64,000 nucleotides of DNA from Labrys monachus (GCF_030814655.1 NZ_JAUSVK010000001.1:999043-1063042); one strand, 5' to 3'. Numbered from the stretch's first letter, positions 8,666 through 18,718 are shown. The notes: generated by a model from the sequence alone, not told the origin. Made by a program: numbers and translations.

Positions 8666-10125
8666 GGCGGCGAAGCCGGTGGCCACAGGCCGGCCCAGGG
8701 CCTGGCGGCCTCGAACGCCGCGGCGATCTGAAAGATGACGGCTTCGTCGAGCCAGGGCGCCACGATCTGGAGGCCGATGGGCAGGCCTTCGGCGTCGAAG
8801 CCGCAGGGCAGGGTCGCCGCAGGGAGGCCGGCGAGGTTGATCGGCCACGAAAAGGGAGACCATCCGAGGTGGCGGTCCACGGCGGTGCCGTCGATGCTGT
8901 CGACGCCGAGGGTGCCGGCCTCGAACGCCGTCACCGCCACGCTCGGCGTGACGAGGGCTTCCGCCTTCTGGAACAAGGCGAGGAAGGCGGAGCGGACCGC
9001 ACCGCGACGGTAGGTCGCCTCGATATAGTCGGTGCCGCTGTAGCCGCGCCCCTGCAGGACGACGTCGCGGTAGTCGGCGTCGGAATCGGCGAGGTCTTCC
9101 GTCGGCCGGCCGGCCACCGCCGCCGCCTGCTCGGTGAAGGCGATCGGCTTCAGCGTGCGTTCCAGCATCTGCGGGTCGAGTTCGGGGGACAGCGGCTCCA
9201 CCGTCGCGCCCAGCTGCGCGAGGACGCCGACGGCCGCTTCGAACGCGGCGCGGACGGCCGGGCTCACCGCGGCGTAGCCGAGGTCGGGCGTGGCGGCGAT
9301 GCGCAGTCCGGCGAGGGGCCGCGATTCGCTCCTGAAGGTCGGCTTCGGCACGGGGAGGCTGGCGCCGTCACGGGGATCGTAGCCTGCGATCACGTTCAGG
9401 AGCAGCGCCGCGTCGGAGACCGTGCGCGTGATCGGGCCGGTATGGGCGAGCGAGGCCCAGGAGGGCGGCGAGAAGCCCGGCACGCGCGGCACCAGGCCGA
9501 AGGTGGGCTTGAGCCCGAACACGCCGCAGAAGGCGGAGGGCACGCGGATGGAGCCGACGCCGTCGGTGCCGATGGCGAGCGGACCGCCGCCGGCGGCGAC
9601 CGCCGCCGCCGCGCCGCCGCTGGAGCCCCCGCTGGTACGCGAGAGGTTCCAGGGATTGCGGGTGGTCCCGGACACGGGGCTGTCCGCGGTGAGCTTGTAG
9701 CCCGATTCGCAGGTGGTGGTCTTGCAGGTGAGGACGGCGCCCGCGCTCCGCAGCGCCGCGACCACGGCGGCATCGGTCTTCGGCACGAAGCCGTCATTGA
9801 GCGGCGCGCCGCCATGCGCCGGGACGCCCGCCACGAAGACGAGGTCCTTGATCGTCACGGGAACGCCGCAGAGGGGACCCGTCGGCGTGCCGGCGGCCCA
9901 GGCGGCGCCGGCGGCGTCCGCCGCCTGCCGCGCCGCGTCGAACATGGGCGTGACCATGACGCGGCACTGCCCGTCGATATGCTGCAGGGCGGAGATCACC
10001 TCCTCCAGGACGTCGCGCGGCGTGAAGCGGCGGGCCTTGTAACCGGCGAGCAGTTCCTCGGCCGACAGGCGTGCGAGAGCATTCGGAGCCGTGCCGGCTC
10101 CGGCGAGAACCTGATGTGAGTCCAT
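8656..10125 (-). CDS. Amidase (amidase signature family)
   Basis: The 489-aa product is an amidase-signature hydrolase. The Ser-cisSer-Lys triad is visible as Lys93 in PVTIKDLVF, Ser168 in SGGSSGGAAAA and the nucleophile Ser192 in DGVGSIRVPS. Family members hydrolyse varied amides in the cytosol. The start at 10125 lies 8 bp after the stop of the hydroxylase FAD-subunit gene, so the amidase is the last gene of that operon. A likely job is opening or deamidating the product of the hydroxylase. The GatA role is unlikely because gatB and gatC are absent. Confidence 0.92.
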   Translation of the reverse strand: MDSHQVLAGAGTAPNALARLSAEELLAGYKARRFTPRDVLEEVISALQHIDGQCRVMVTPMFDAARQAADAAGAAWAAGTPTGPLCGVPVTIKDLVFVAGVPAHGGAPLNDGFVPKTDAAVVAALRSAGAVLTCKTTTCESGYKLTADSPVSGTTRNPWNLSRTSGGSSGGAAAAVAAGGGPLAIGTDGVGSIRVPSAFCGVFGLKPTFGLVPRVPGFSPPSWASLAHTGPITRTVSDAALLLNVIAGYDPRDGASLPVPKPTFRSESRPLAGLRIAATPDLGYAAVSPAVRAAFEAAVGVLAQLGATVEPLSPELDPQMLERTLKPIAFTEQAAAVAGRPTEDLADSDADYRDVVLQGRGYSGTDYIEATYRRGAVRSAFLALFQKAEALVTPSVAVTAFEAGTLGVDSIDGTAVDRHLGWSPFSWPINLAGLPAATLPCGFDAEGLPIGLQIVAPWLDEAVIFQIAAAFEAARPWAGLWPPASPPQS

Positions 10126-10133
10126 GATGTGCC

Positions 10134-10937
10134 TCAGAAGCCTTTCGCGGCGGCAGCGACCGCTCTCTTGGCCATCACCGTGACGAGGTGGGCCCGGTAG
10201 CCCGCCTCCGCGTGAATGTCCGAGTTGAGGTCGTCGGCATCGATGCCGATGGCGGCCACGGCGGACGGCGTGAAGTCGGCGGCGAGGGCCTCCTCCATCG
10301 CCGGGACGCGAAAGACGGCCGGGCCGGCACCCGTGACGGCGACGCGCACCCCCTCGGCCGTCTGCGCCACGAAGACCCCGACCAGCGCATAGCGGGAGGC
10401 GGGTGCCTTGAACTTCACATAGGCGGCGGCCCGGGGCACCGGAAAGCGGATGGCGGTGATGATCTCCTCGGCCCCCAGCGCCGTTTCGAAGAGGCCGAGG
10501 AAGAAGTCGTCGGCGGCGATCTCCCGCTCGCTCGTCACGATCGTGGCGCCCAGGCCGAGAACCGCGGCCGGATAGTCGGCGGCCGGATCGTTGTTGGCGA
10601 GCGAGCCGCCGATCGTGCCGCGGTTGCGCACGGCCGGGTCGCCGATGCCGGCGGCGAGATCCGCCAGCGCGGGGATGCGGCTGCGGACCAGAGGCGAAGC
10701 CGCCACCGCGGCGTGACGGGCCATCGCGCCGACGAGGAGCGAGCATCCTTCGTCCTCGATGCCGGTGAGGGCGGGTACCCCGGCGAGGTCGACCAGCGCG
10801 TCGGGAGCGGCGAGCCGCTGCTTGATCGTCGGCAGCAGGGTCATGCCGCCGGCGAGGAGACGGATCTCCGTGCCGGACCGCAGATGCGCCGTGGCCTCGC
10901 CGAGCGTGGAGGGTTGCAGATAGTCGAAGCTTCGCAT
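10134..10937 (-). CDS. Molybdenum hydroxylase FAD-binding subunit (CoxM-like)
   Basis: The 267-aa product is the medium subunit of a xanthine dehydrogenase-family enzyme. It binds FAD through AGGMTLLP (about residues 29-36) and TIGGSLANNDPAAD (about residues 107-120). It passes electrons from the 2Fe-2S subunit to an acceptor. The start follows the large-subunit gene by 10 bp. All three subunit genes (S, L, M in transcription order) are complete, so a functional heterotrimer in the cytosol is expected. Confidence 0.92.
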   Translation of the reverse strand: MRSFDYLQPSTLGEATAHLRSGTEIRLLAGGMTLLPTIKQRLAAPDALVDLAGVPALTGIEDEGCSLLVGAMARHAAVAASPLVRSRIPALADLAAGIGDPAVRNRGTIGGSLANNDPAADYPAAVLGLGATIVTSEREIAADDFFLGLFETALGAEEIITAIRFPVPRAAAYVKFKAPASRYALVGVFVAQTAEGVRVAVTGAGPAVFRVPAMEEALAADFTPSAVAAIGIDADDLNSDIHAEAGYRAHLVTVMAKRAVAAAAKGF

Positions 10938-10947
10938 CGTCCTGCTC

Positions 10948-13335
10948 CTACTCGGCCGCGTGAGCGAGCGAGGCGCTCTGGATCACGCGCCAGACGCGAT
11001 TGGGGGTCGCCGGCATGTCGACATGGCTGACGCCCAGATGGGAAAGCGCGTTGACCACGGCATTCATCACGGCGGCGGGAGAGCCGATCGTGCCGACCTC
11101 GCCGCAGCCCTTCACGCCCATCGGCGTGTGGGTGCAGAGCGTCGAATGGGTCTTCACGGTCATCGACGGCATGTGGTCGGCGCGCGGCATGCAGTAATCC
11201 ATCAGCGAGCCGGAGAGCAGCTGTCCGGAGACCTCGTCATAGACGGCGCTCTCGAACAGGGCCTGGCCGACGCCCTGCACGATGCCGCCATGCAGCTGGC
11301 CCTCGACGATCATCGGGTTGATCACGGTGCCGACGTCGTCGACCCCGGTATAGCGGGCCAGCGTCACCACGCCCGTCTCCGGGTCGATTTCGACTTCGGC
11401 GATATGGCAGCCGCCGGGATAGGTGAAGTTGACGGGGTCGTAATAGGCCTGCTCCTCCAGGCCGGGCTCCAGGACCTCGAGCGGGTAATTATGCGGCACA
11501 TAGGCCGCCCCCGCGATCTCGACGAAGCTTTTCCTGCGGTCCGTGCCGGCGACGGAGAAGGAGCCGGCCTCGAACACGATGTCCTGCTCGCCGGCCTCGA
11601 GGAGATGAGCGGCGATCTTGCGGCCCTTGACGATCACCTTGTCGCTGGCCTTGGAGAGGGCGGCGCCGCCGACCACCAGGGAGCGCGAGCCGTAGGTGCC
11701 CATGCCGAACTGCACGCGGTCGGTGTCGCCGAAGACGATATCGACGCTTTCGAAGGGCACGCCGAGCTTCTCGGAGACGATCTGGGCGAAGGTCGTCTCG
11801 TGGCCCTGGCCGTGATTGTGGGTGCCGATCAGCACGGTGACGTTGCCGGTCGGGTGGACGCGCACCGTCGCGCTCTCATAGAGGCCGCCGCGGGCGCCGA
11901 GCCGGCCGGCGAAGCGCGAGGGCGCCAGGCCGCAGGCTTCGACATAGGTGGAGTAGCCCAGGCCGCGGAACTTGCCCTCGCGTGCCGATGCCGCCTTGCG
12001 CGCCGGGAAGCCCGCGACGTCGGCGACCACCAGCGCCTCGTCGAGGCATCCGGCCGGATCGCCGGAATCATACTGGACGAGGACCGGCGTCTGGTAGGGA
12101 TAGGCTTCCTTCGGGATCATGTTGCGGCGGCGCAGCTCCACCGGATCGATGCCCATTTCGGAGGCGGCGAGGTCGACGATGCGCTCGACCACGAAGGTCG
12201 CCTCGGGGCGGCCGGCGCCGCGATAGGCATCCACCGGCACGGTGTTGGTGAACACAACCTTCACATTGCAATAGATCGCCGGCGTCGTGTAGACGCCGCC
12301 CAGCAGCGGGGCGTAGAGGTTGGTGGGAATGTTGGGCCCGAAGGTCGACAGGTACCCGCCCATATTGGCGAGCGTCATCACCTTGAGTGCCAGGAACTTG
12401 CCGTTCTCGTCGAGGGCGAGCTCGGCTTCGGTGACATGGTCGCGTCCATGCCTGTCGGAGAGAAACCCTTCCGAGCGCTCGGCCACCCATTTGACGGGAC
12501 GGCCGGTCTTGCGGGCGGCCCAGGTGATGGCTGCCTCCTCGCCGTAGTGGAACTGCTTGACGCCGAAGCCGCCGCCGACATCGGGGGCGACCACGCGCAC
12601 CTTCTGCTCGGGCACCTTCAGCACCAGGGCGCTCATCAGCCAGCGCACCACATGCGGGAACTGGCTGGTGGTGTGCAGCGTGTAGTGGTCCGTGCCGGGA
12701 TTGTATTCGCCGATGGCGGCGCGCGGTTCCATCGGGTTGCCGATGAGCCGGTTGTTGACGAGGCTGAGGCGGGCGACATGGGCGGCGCGAGCGAAGGCGA
12801 GGTCGACGGCGGCCTTGTCGCCGAGTTCCCAGTCGCAGCACAGATTGCCCGGCACGTCGTCGTAGAGCTGCGGCGCGTCCGGCTGGACCGCGTCCAGCAC
12901 GCCGACCGCAGCGGGCAGCACCTGGTAGTCGACCGCCAGGAGATCGGCCGCTACGCGGGCCTCCTCGACCGTTTCGGCGACGATGAGGGCGACCATGTCG
13001 CCGACGAAGCGCACCTTGCCCTGTGCCAGCAGCGGGAACGGCGGCTCCTTCATGGGGATGCCGTCGGCATTGGTGATGCCCCACCCGCAGGGCAGGGAGC
13101 CCAGTCCGTCGGCCGCGGCGTCCTCGCCCGTGAGGACGGCGAGCACGCCGGGCGAGGCGAGGGCGACCGCCTTGTCGATGCCGCCGAGGACGGCGTGTGC
13201 GTGCGGCGAGCGCAGGAACACGCCGGCGGCCATGCCCGGACGCTTGATGTCGGAGACATAATTGCCGCGCCCGGTGAGGAAGCGCAGGTCTTCCTTGCGG
13301 AGCGGGGAGGCGCCGATGCCGATGATGTCCGACAT
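10948..13335 (-). CDS. Molybdenum hydroxylase large subunit, form II CoxL-like
   Basis: The 795-aa product carries the molybdopterin cofactor of a xanthine dehydrogenase/aldehyde oxidase-family enzyme. Landmarks are [17 protein letters not shown] near residue 250, [13 protein letters not shown] near residue 366, [15 protein letters not shown] near residue 545 and the [15 protein letters not shown] segment near residue 745 that holds the catalytic glutamate. The active-site loop reads AYRGAGR, as in form II enzymes, not the AYxCSFR of true CO dehydrogenase. Hydroxylation of an N-heterocycle or aldehyde is therefore more likely than CO oxidation. It overlaps none of its neighbours but sits 3 bp after the small-subunit stop. 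Confidence 0.93.
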   Translation of the reverse strand: MSDIIGIGASPLRKEDLRFLTGRGNYVSDIKRPGMAAGVFLRSPHAHAVLGGIDKAVALASPGVLAVLTGEDAAADGLGSLPCGWGITNADGIPMKEPPFPLLAQGKVRFVGDMVALIVAETVEEARVAADLLAVDYQVLPAAVGVLDAVQPDAPQLYDDVPGNLCCDWELGDKAAVDLAFARAAHVARLSLVNNRLIGNPMEPRAAIGEYNPGTDHYTLHTTSQFPHVVRWLMSALVLKVPEQKVRVVAPDVGGGFGVKQFHYGEEAAITWAARKTGRPVKWVAERSEGFLSDRHGRDHVTEAELALDENGKFLALKVMTLANMGGYLSTFGPNIPTNLYAPLLGGVYTTPAIYCNVKVVFTNTVPVDAYRGAGRPEATFVVERIVDLAASEMGIDPVELRRRNMIPKEAYPYQTPVLVQYDSGDPAGCLDEALVVADVAGFPARKAASAREGKFRGLGYSTYVEACGLAPSRFAGRLGARGGLYESATVRVHPTGNVTVLIGTHNHGQGHETTFAQIVSEKLGVPFESVDIVFGDTDRVQFGMGTYGSRSLVVGGAALSKASDKVIVKGRKIAAHLLEAGEQDIVFEAGSFSVAGTDRRKSFVEIAGAAYVPHNYPLEVLEPGLEEQAYYDPVNFTYPGGCHIAEVEIDPETGVVTLARYTGVDDVGTVINPMIVEGQLHGGIVQGVGQALFESAVYDEVSGQLLSGSLMDYCMPRADHMPSMTVKTHSTLCTHTPMGVKGCGEVGTIGSPAAVMNAVVNALSHLGVSHVDMPATPNRVWRVIQSASLAHAAE

Positions 13336-13338
13336 GGT

Positions 13339-13842
13339 CTATTCTCCTGTTGCCGGCGTGCCGGCGCCGGCCGCGTGCATGGCGGCAGCACCGGCGATCA
13401 CCGCGGTGACGATGTTCTGGTAGCCCGTGCAGCGGCAGATATTGCCTTCGAGCCCGTGGCGGACCTGCGCTTCGGTCGGACTCGGATTGGCTTGGGCAAG
13501 TGCCACCGAGGTCATCACCATGCCCGGCGTGCAGAAGCCGCATTGCAGGCCATGGTGCTGGTGGAAGGCTTCCTGCATGGGGTGGAGTCGATTGCTTCCG
13601 GCTGGGGCCGCCAGTCCCTCGATGGTGAGGAGCGAGGCGCCCTGGAGGGCGGGAGCAAGAAGCGTGCAACTCTTGACGGGCGCGCCGTCGAGCAGCACCA
13701 CGCAGGCACCGCACTGGCTGGTGTCGCAGCCGACATGGGTTCCCGTCAGCCCCAGCGTCTCGCGCAGGAGATCGGCGACCAGCGTCGCGGGAGGCACATC
13801 GACGGCGGCCGGCTTGCCGTTGAGCGTGAAGCGGATCTGCAT
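13339..13842 (-). CDS. Molybdenum hydroxylase 2Fe-2S subunit (CoxS-like)
   Basis: The 167-aa product has both iron-sulfur sites of the family: a plant-ferredoxin-type cluster in CDTSQCGACVVLLDG with its fourth cysteine in VKSCT (about residues 39-61), and the helical-domain cluster in CGFCTPGM plus CRCTGYQNI (about residues 97-143). It relays electrons from the molybdenum site to FAD. It lies 20 bp after the ABC ATPase stop, which ties the importer and enzyme genes into one transcript. Confidence 0.93.
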   Translation of the reverse strand: MQIRFTLNGKPAAVDVPPATLVADLLRETLGLTGTHVGCDTSQCGACVVLLDGAPVKSCTLLAPALQGASLLTIEGLAAPAGSNRLHPMQEAFHQHHGLQCGFCTPGMVMTSVALAQANPSPTEAQVRHGLEGNICRCTGYQNIVTAVIAGAAAMHAAGAGTPATGE

Positions 13843-13862
13843 GGATGGCTCCGGGGTTTGGG

Positions 13863-14984
13863 TCAGGCGAGAAGCCGCGCGCGGTCGAAGGCCCAGCTCG
13901 CCACGACGACGTCGCCGATGGAGAAGGGATCGCGGAAGTAGGTGCGTTCGGGCACATAGGCGACGAAATCGGCCTCGGGCACGGTGTCGAGCATGACCTT
14001 GACGAAGGAGCCCTGATACTCGATCGCCAGGACGCGCCCGGGCAGGCCCGGCCCCTGGGCGGGCGGGGATGCCGCTTCCGGCCGCCGCAATTCGATGTCG
14101 TCGCGGCGGACGGCGACGTCGATGCGGTCACCGACACCGACGTCGGAGCCGCCCGGGAGGGGGATCTCGATGCTTTTGCGGTCAGGTTGGGCAAAAAGCA
14201 GGCGGCTGCCGTCGACCTTCTCGACCTTACCCGACAAGACGTTCTGGCCGCCGAGAAACTCGGCGACGTAGCGGTCGCGCGGGCTGGCATAGACGTCGCG
14301 CGCCGCGCCGGCCTGCTTGATCCGGCCCCGCTCCATGACGACGACGACATCGGCGAGGGCGATGGCCTCGAGCTGCGTGTGCGTCACATGCACGAAGGTG
14401 ATGCCGAGTTCGCGCTGCATGCGGCGCAGCTCCTGGCGCATCTGCACCCGCAACTGCTCGTCGAGCGCCGACAGCGGCTCGTCGAGGAGCAGCACGCGGG
14501 GGCCGGTGATCGCCGCGCGGGCGAGGGCCACGCGCTGCTGCTGGCCGCCGGACAGGTGGGCCGGCAGGCGGTCGGCGAATTCCGTCAGCCTGACCTTTTC
14601 CATCATCTCGTCCGCCGCCCGCAGCCGCTCGGCCTTGGACTGGCCGCGGACCCGCAGCGCGAAGGCGATGTTGTCGCGCACGTTGAGGTGAGGGAAGAGC
14701 GCGTAGGACTGGAACATCATCGCCGTGCGCCGCTCGACCGGCGCCATGCCGACGACGTTGCCCCCGCCGATCAGGATCTCGCCGGCCGTCGGGTCCTCGT
14801 GCCCGGCGATCATGCGCAGGATCGTCGTCTTGCCGCAGCCGGACGGTCCCAGGAAGCAGCAATAGGCGCCGTCGGGAATCTTGAGATTGACGCCATCCAC
14901 GGCATTGGTGACGCCGTCATAGCTCTTGCACAGGCCTGCGAGTTCGATATCGCCGGAGCCCGACGCCTTCTGGGCAGACGCCAT
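13863..14984 (-). CDS. ABC transporter ATP-binding protein, PotA-like
   Basis: The 373-aa product is an ATPase of the spermidine/putrescine-type importers, with Walker A GPSGCGKTT (about residue 44), signature LSGGQQQRVALARA (about residue 140), Walker B VLLLDEPLSALDEQ and a C-terminal TOBE regulatory domain (about residues 285-365). It serves the two permeases encoded just upstream. The ligand is not necessarily a polyamine; in this operon it is probably the substrate of the hydroxylase. Confidence 0.92.
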   Translation of the reverse strand: MASAQKASGSGDIELAGLCKSYDGVTNAVDGVNLKIPDGAYCCFLGPSGCGKTTILRMIAGHEDPTAGEILIGGGNVVGMAPVERRTAMMFQSYALFPHLNVRDNIAFALRVRGQSKAERLRAADEMMEKVRLTEFADRLPAHLSGGQQQRVALARAAITGPRVLLLDEPLSALDEQLRVQMRQELRRMQRELGITFVHVTHTQLEAIALADVVVVMERGRIKQAGAARDVYASPRDRYVAEFLGGQNVLSGKVEKVDGSRLLFAQPDRKSIEIPLPGGSDVGVGDRIDVAVRRDDIELRRPEAASPPAQGPGLPGRVLAIEYQGSFVKVMLDTVPEADFVAYVPERTYFRDPFSIGDVVVASWAFDRARLLA

Positions 14985-14995
14985 CGCCGCCTCCT

Positions 14996-15898
14996 TCAGT
15001 GTCTTGGGGCGCGGGGACCGCGCCGTTTCTGGATCAGCACGATGGTGCCGAGGCTGACGCCGATGATCAGGAAGGAGACGATCGTCGTCACGGTGCCGAG
15101 GGCGTAGAGCGAGGGCGAGGTGACGTTGAGCGTCATGCTCCAGATTTCGAGCGGCAGGGTGTTGAGCGATCCTGCCGTCTGCAGCGTGCGGGCGAACTCG
15201 TCATAGGAGAGCGTGAAGCCGAACAGCGCGACCGCGATCAGGCCGGGGGCGAGCACGGGGATGACGACGAGGCGGATCGTCTGCCAGGCGCTGGCGCCGA
15301 GATCGCGCGCCGCTTCCTCCCAGGCATGGTCGAAGCGCGACATCACCGCGAACATCACGAGGACGCCGAAGGGCAAGGTCCAGGAAAGCTGGGCGCCGAG
15401 GGCCGAGGTGTACCAGCTCGCATCGATGCCGAGCCATTGGAACAGCAGGCCGATGCCGATGCCGAGCACCAGCCCGGGCGCCACCAGGCTGCCGATCATC
15501 AGGTAGAAGACGATGGTGTCGCCGGCAAAGCGCCGGCGGAAGCCCAGGCCCGCCATGAAGGAGAAAACCACGGTGATAATGGTGACGATCACCGCCAGCC
15601 GGATCGAGCGGTCGAAGGCGCCGTTGACGTCGCCGGTCCTGACCTGGGTGAAGAGATCGACGAACCAGTGCAGCGACAATCCCCTCATCGGGAACACCAG
15701 GCCGCCCCTGACGTCCTGGAAGGACAGGATGTAGATGCAGAACATCGGGCCGTAGAGCGCGGCGACATAGAGCGCGAACAGGGTCGCGAGCGCATAGAAG
15801 GTCCAGGGGCGCCCGCGCCTTGCCGGCGTGGCGGCACGGGTCTTGGGTCTTGCCATCGGCGCCTCGATTGCAGGTTTGGCTTCTAGGGTCGCACTCAT
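14996..15898 (-). CDS. ABC transporter permease, PotC-like
   Basis: The 300-aa product is an inner-membrane permease with about six hydrophobic spans and the BPD_transp_1 loop EEAARDLGASAWQTIRLVVIPVLAPG around residues 198-223. Its ATG at 15898 overlaps the stop of the PotB-like gene in an ATGA, so translation is coupled. A longer open frame running to 16435 is a shadow of the neighbouring gene. The N-terminal 35 residues are rich in basic and alanine residues and lie in the cytoplasm. Confidence 0.92.
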   Translation of the reverse strand: MSATLEAKPAIEAPMARPKTRAATPARRGRPWTFYALATLFALYVAALYGPMFCIYILSFQDVRGGLVFPMRGLSLHWFVDLFTQVRTGDVNGAFDRSIRLAVIVTIITVVFSFMAGLGFRRRFAGDTIVFYLMIGSLVAPGLVLGIGIGLLFQWLGIDASWYTSALGAQLSWTLPFGVLVMFAVMSRFDHAWEEAARDLGASAWQTIRLVVIPVLAPGLIAVALFGFTLSYDEFARTLQTAGSLNTLPLEIWSMTLNVTSPSLYALGTVTTIVSFLIIGVSLGTIVLIQKRRGPRAPRH

Positions 15899-16758
15899 CG
15901 CGTGATCTCGCGGCGGATGTCGACGGTACGCAGGATGAGCGCGATCACCGCGACCAGGACGAGGGTGAGCAGCACGGCGCTGGCGGCGGCGGTCGGGTAT
16001 TGCAAGACGCCGATATCTTCGTAGAAGGCGCCGACCACCGAGGCCGATCCGCCGCCCGACATCACCTTCACCACGAAGAAATCGCCCATCACGATGGAGA
16101 TGACGAAGATCGAGCCGAGCGCGATGCCGCTCTTGGCCATGGGCACGATGATGAGCCGCATGATGTCGAAGCGGCTGGCGCCGGCGTCGAGGGCCGCCTC
16201 GACCACGCGCTTGTCGATGCGCGCCATCGAATTGAAGATCGGCACGATCATGAAGATGGTGAGCTGGTGCACATAGGCGATCACCACGGAGACGCTGGAA
16301 TAGAGCAGAATCTCCAGCGGCTCGTGGATGAGCCCGGTCGCGAGCAGGGCCGAATTGATCAGACCTTCCTTGCCGAGCAGCGGGATCCACGAGATCATGC
16401 GGATGATGTTGGAGGTCCAGAACGGCACTGTGCACAGGAGGAACAGGCCGATCGCCAGCAACTGGTTCCTGACGTGGAACACCAGGAAATAGGCGACGAA
16501 GAAGCCGATGATCAGCGTGAAGAACCAGGTGAAGAAGGTGAATTTCACCGTGGCCAGATAGAGGTTGAACGTCAGGCCGGAGCTGAGCACGTCGACATAG
16601 TTCTGGAGCGTGAAGTTCGGCAGCAGGCCGCCGAACCCGTCGGTCTCGAAGAAGCTGGCTGCGGCGACCACCAGGAGCGGCGCCACGAAGAAGGGCAGGA
16701 GCACCAGCATCAGCGGCGAAACGTAGAGCCAGCCGGTAAGATTTCGGCGCAGCTTCAT
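15895..16758 (-). CDS. ABC transporter permease, PotB-like
   Basis: The 287-aa product is the second permease of the polyamine-type importer, with strongly hydrophobic segments such as PLMLVLLPFFVAPLLVVAAA near residue 14 and the ATPase-docking loop VVEAALDAGASRFDIMRLIIVP near residue 185. I start it at 16758 (MKLRRNLTGW), where the protein family starts; the frame is open further upstream. It follows the binding-protein gene after an 86-bp gap. Confidence 0.92.
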   Translation of the reverse strand: MKLRRNLTGWLYVSPLMLVLLPFFVAPLLVVAAASFFETDGFGGLLPNFTLQNYVDVLSSGLTFNLYLATVKFTFFTWFFTLIIGFFVAYFLVFHVRNQLLAIGLFLLCTVPFWTSNIIRMISWIPLLGKEGLINSALLATGLIHEPLEILLYSSVSVVIAYVHQLTIFMIVPIFNSMARIDKRVVEAALDAGASRFDIMRLIIVPMAKSGIALGSIFVISIVMGDFFVVKVMSGGGSASVVGAFYEDIGVLQYPTAAASAVLLTLVLVAVIALILRTVDIRREITR

Positions 16759-16844
16759 GCGCGGGCCTCGTCGTGTCGGGGAAAGCGGGGAGGCGGGCCT
16801 CCCCGCGGGATCGGATGGCGTTCGCCGATGGCGAGCGCGGCGCG

Positions 16845-18191
16845 TCAGGCGACCTTGAAGTCGTTCCAGCGCTTGTTCATGTAGGCCGCCTCGTCCATCA
16901 GCGTGTTCCAGCACGAGATGTTGGTGACGCGGTCGAGGAAGGAACCGCCGTCGCGCACGGTGCCGACCTTCTCCATCGGCACCCCATAGGGATCGGTGAC
17001 GGGCTCGGGCGCCGGCTTGCCCTCGTACCAGAAGGCGTATTCGGCCGGGGTCATGAACTTCTTCGCCGTGGAGGGCACCGGGCTGTAATAGCCGTAGCGG
17101 CTGACGAAGGCGCCCTGCCAGCCCGACATATACCAGTTCATATATTCATAGGCGGCGTCGAGCTTCTTGCCGGTGAGGTGCTTCATCAGCCCCATGCCGT
17201 TGCACCAGCCGCGATAGCCTTCCTTGCCGTTCTTGATGTTGACCGGCGCATAGGTGCAGGGGATCTGCTTGACGCGGACGGCGGCCACGGCCGGAGACCA
17301 CATCGATTGGATCACCACCTCGCCGGCGGCCATGAGCTGGACGGACTGGTCGAAGGTCGTCCACGTCGCGCGGAAATGTCCGGCCTTCTTCAGCTCGATC
17401 AGCTTGTTGCAGGTGAAGTCGATCTCCTGCTTGGTCATGTTGCCCTTGTTGCCGTAGGTGATCAGGCCGGCGCTCTCGAAGCACAGCGCCGCATCCATGA
17501 TGCCGATGGCGGGCACGTCGAGGATCGCGGCCTTGCCCTTGAACTTGGGATCGATGAGCTCCTTCCATTCCGTCACCACATGGCCGACGAGGTCCGGGCG
17601 GTAGCCGATGGAGTCGGCATTGTAGACCTGCGGCACGTTGGTGAGCCAGTCGGTGACGCCGTCATGCAGCTGGGTCGAGTCCGCCTTCTCCAGGTACAGC
17701 GCCTCATAGGGCGAGATGCCCTGGCGCGGGATCTTGTGGCCGTCGATCTCGCCCTTGGTGAAGATCGGCAGGAAGTTGTCGAATTCCTTGATCCTCTTGG
17801 CTTCGATGCCCTGGATCACGCCGCGGCGGGCAGCGAGCTTGGCCTGCCAGCCCTCGAGATCGGCGATGTCGACGGAATTGGGCTGGGTGATGAAACGGTT
17901 GATCGCGGCGGAGGTATCGAGGTTCTGCATCGTCACCTTGAAGCCGAGATCCTTCGACGCCTGGTCTCCGATGGCCTTGACCACCGAATAGGAGACGCCG
18001 ACATGGCGCAGCTCGATATCCTTGATCTCCTGCGCCCAGATCGTCGGGGCGCCGATCACCTCGGAACCGACGACTGCGCCGGCGAGCGCGGCGCCCGCCT
18101 TCAGCAGGGATCGCCGAGTCAAGGCTTTCTGTTCCGTGGAGTCTTTTTCACAAGCAAGCGCACTCGAAGAAGCCGTGCTGTCGTCAAGCAT
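16845..18191 (-). CDS. Extracellular solute-binding protein, PotD-like, with Tat-type leader
   Basis: The 448-aa product is the periplasmic binding protein of the polyamine-type importer (SBP_bac family). A long N-region precedes a twin-arginine leader reading TRRSLLKAGAALAGAVVGS at about residues 25-43. The mature part ends in a tryptophan/aromatic-rich C-lobe (YMNWYMSGWQGAFVSRYGYYSP). GGGGAA stands 6 bases before the ATG at 18191. It is the first gene of the eight-gene unit that ends at 8656, and the AT-rich region upstream probably holds the promoter. Confidence 0.9.
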   Translation of the reverse strand: MLDDSTASSSALACEKDSTEQKALTRRSLLKAGAALAGAVVGSEVIGAPTIWAQEIKDIELRHVGVSYSVVKAIGDQASKDLGFKVTMQNLDTSAAINRFITQPNSVDIADLEGWQAKLAARRGVIQGIEAKRIKEFDNFLPIFTKGEIDGHKIPRQGISPYEALYLEKADSTQLHDGVTDWLTNVPQVYNADSIGYRPDLVGHVVTEWKELIDPKFKGKAAILDVPAIGIMDAALCFESAGLITYGNKGNMTKQEIDFTCNKLIELKKAGHFRATWTTFDQSVQLMAAGEVVIQSMWSPAVAAVRVKQIPCTYAPVNIKNGKEGYRGWCNGMGLMKHLTGKKLDAAYEYMNWYMSGWQGAFVSRYGYYSPVPSTAKKFMTPAEYAFWYEGKPAPEPVTDPYGVPMEKVGTVRDGGSFLDRVTNISCWNTLMDEAAYMNKRWNDFKVA

Positions 18192-18718
18192 TGTTGTTCC
18201 CCTGTCGTCGTATAGGCGTGCGTATTATTTTGTTAACGGCGAAAAGTCCGTGCTCATTTCTGAAGAGAAGGCTACGAACGGCCGCATCAATTGTAAAATT
18301 AGAAGTGAAAATTCAGATCATAAGGATTATAAATGACGGCATGAGTTGCTTAATATTTCAGCTTGGGCTGCCGCTTTTTGGATCTGGCCGGGTTGCCGTG
18401 CGGCGGCAGGGTTCGTGGGCGAGGAGCCGCGGGACGGCGTTGCGGGCCGCATGCGGCGGCCGGCTTCGGAAGGATTTCGGGGATGGGCAACCGCGGTCCA
18501 GCGGAGGCAGGCCGGGCCCCGCGGGCGGCGTCCTGCCCGGCCGGGCGCAACCTCGCCCCTATCATAGCGGAAAGCCGGGGCGGGAAGGCGTTCGAGGGGG
18601 AAGACGCGGGCAATGGCGGTCGCGCATGGACGATGCGGAGCATGGCTGCCCGCCTGGCGCGTGGAATTACAGGTGCATGTAAAGGCGCCGAGGCGTCGAC
18701 GTCAGCCGCCTACCTTGG
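18192..18718. other. Intergenic region upstream of the binding-protein operon
   Basis: The first 170 bp (18192-18360) are clearly AT-rich for this genome and probably hold the promoter of the leftward eight-gene operon. The remainder is GC-rich, with open frames in several phases of arginine/glycine/alanine-rich composition that I do not accept as genes. No repeat or RNA gene is apparent. Confidence 0.55.

Noticed and set aside
8656-10746. A 696-residue open frame covering the amidase and most of the CoxM-like gene
   Set aside because: Only the part from 10125 has amidase similarity. The N-terminal text is arginine/glycine-rich antisense-like sequence in another phase of the real FAD-subunit gene.
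10948-13335. Aerobic CO dehydrogenase (true CoxL)
   Set aside because: The active-site loop reads AYRGAGR, the form II pattern, not the AYxCSFR loop of CO-oxidising enzymes.
10960-13941. A 993-residue plus-strand frame opposite the CoxL-like gene
   Set aside because: It is antisense to a gene with clear motifs and has the His/Asp/Gly/Arg-rich composition of an antisense shadow.
14996-16435. A 479-residue frame that joins the PotC-like permease to upstream sequence
   Set aside because: The first 179 residues are the out-of-phase shadow of the PotB-like gene. The PotC-like protein starts at 15898.
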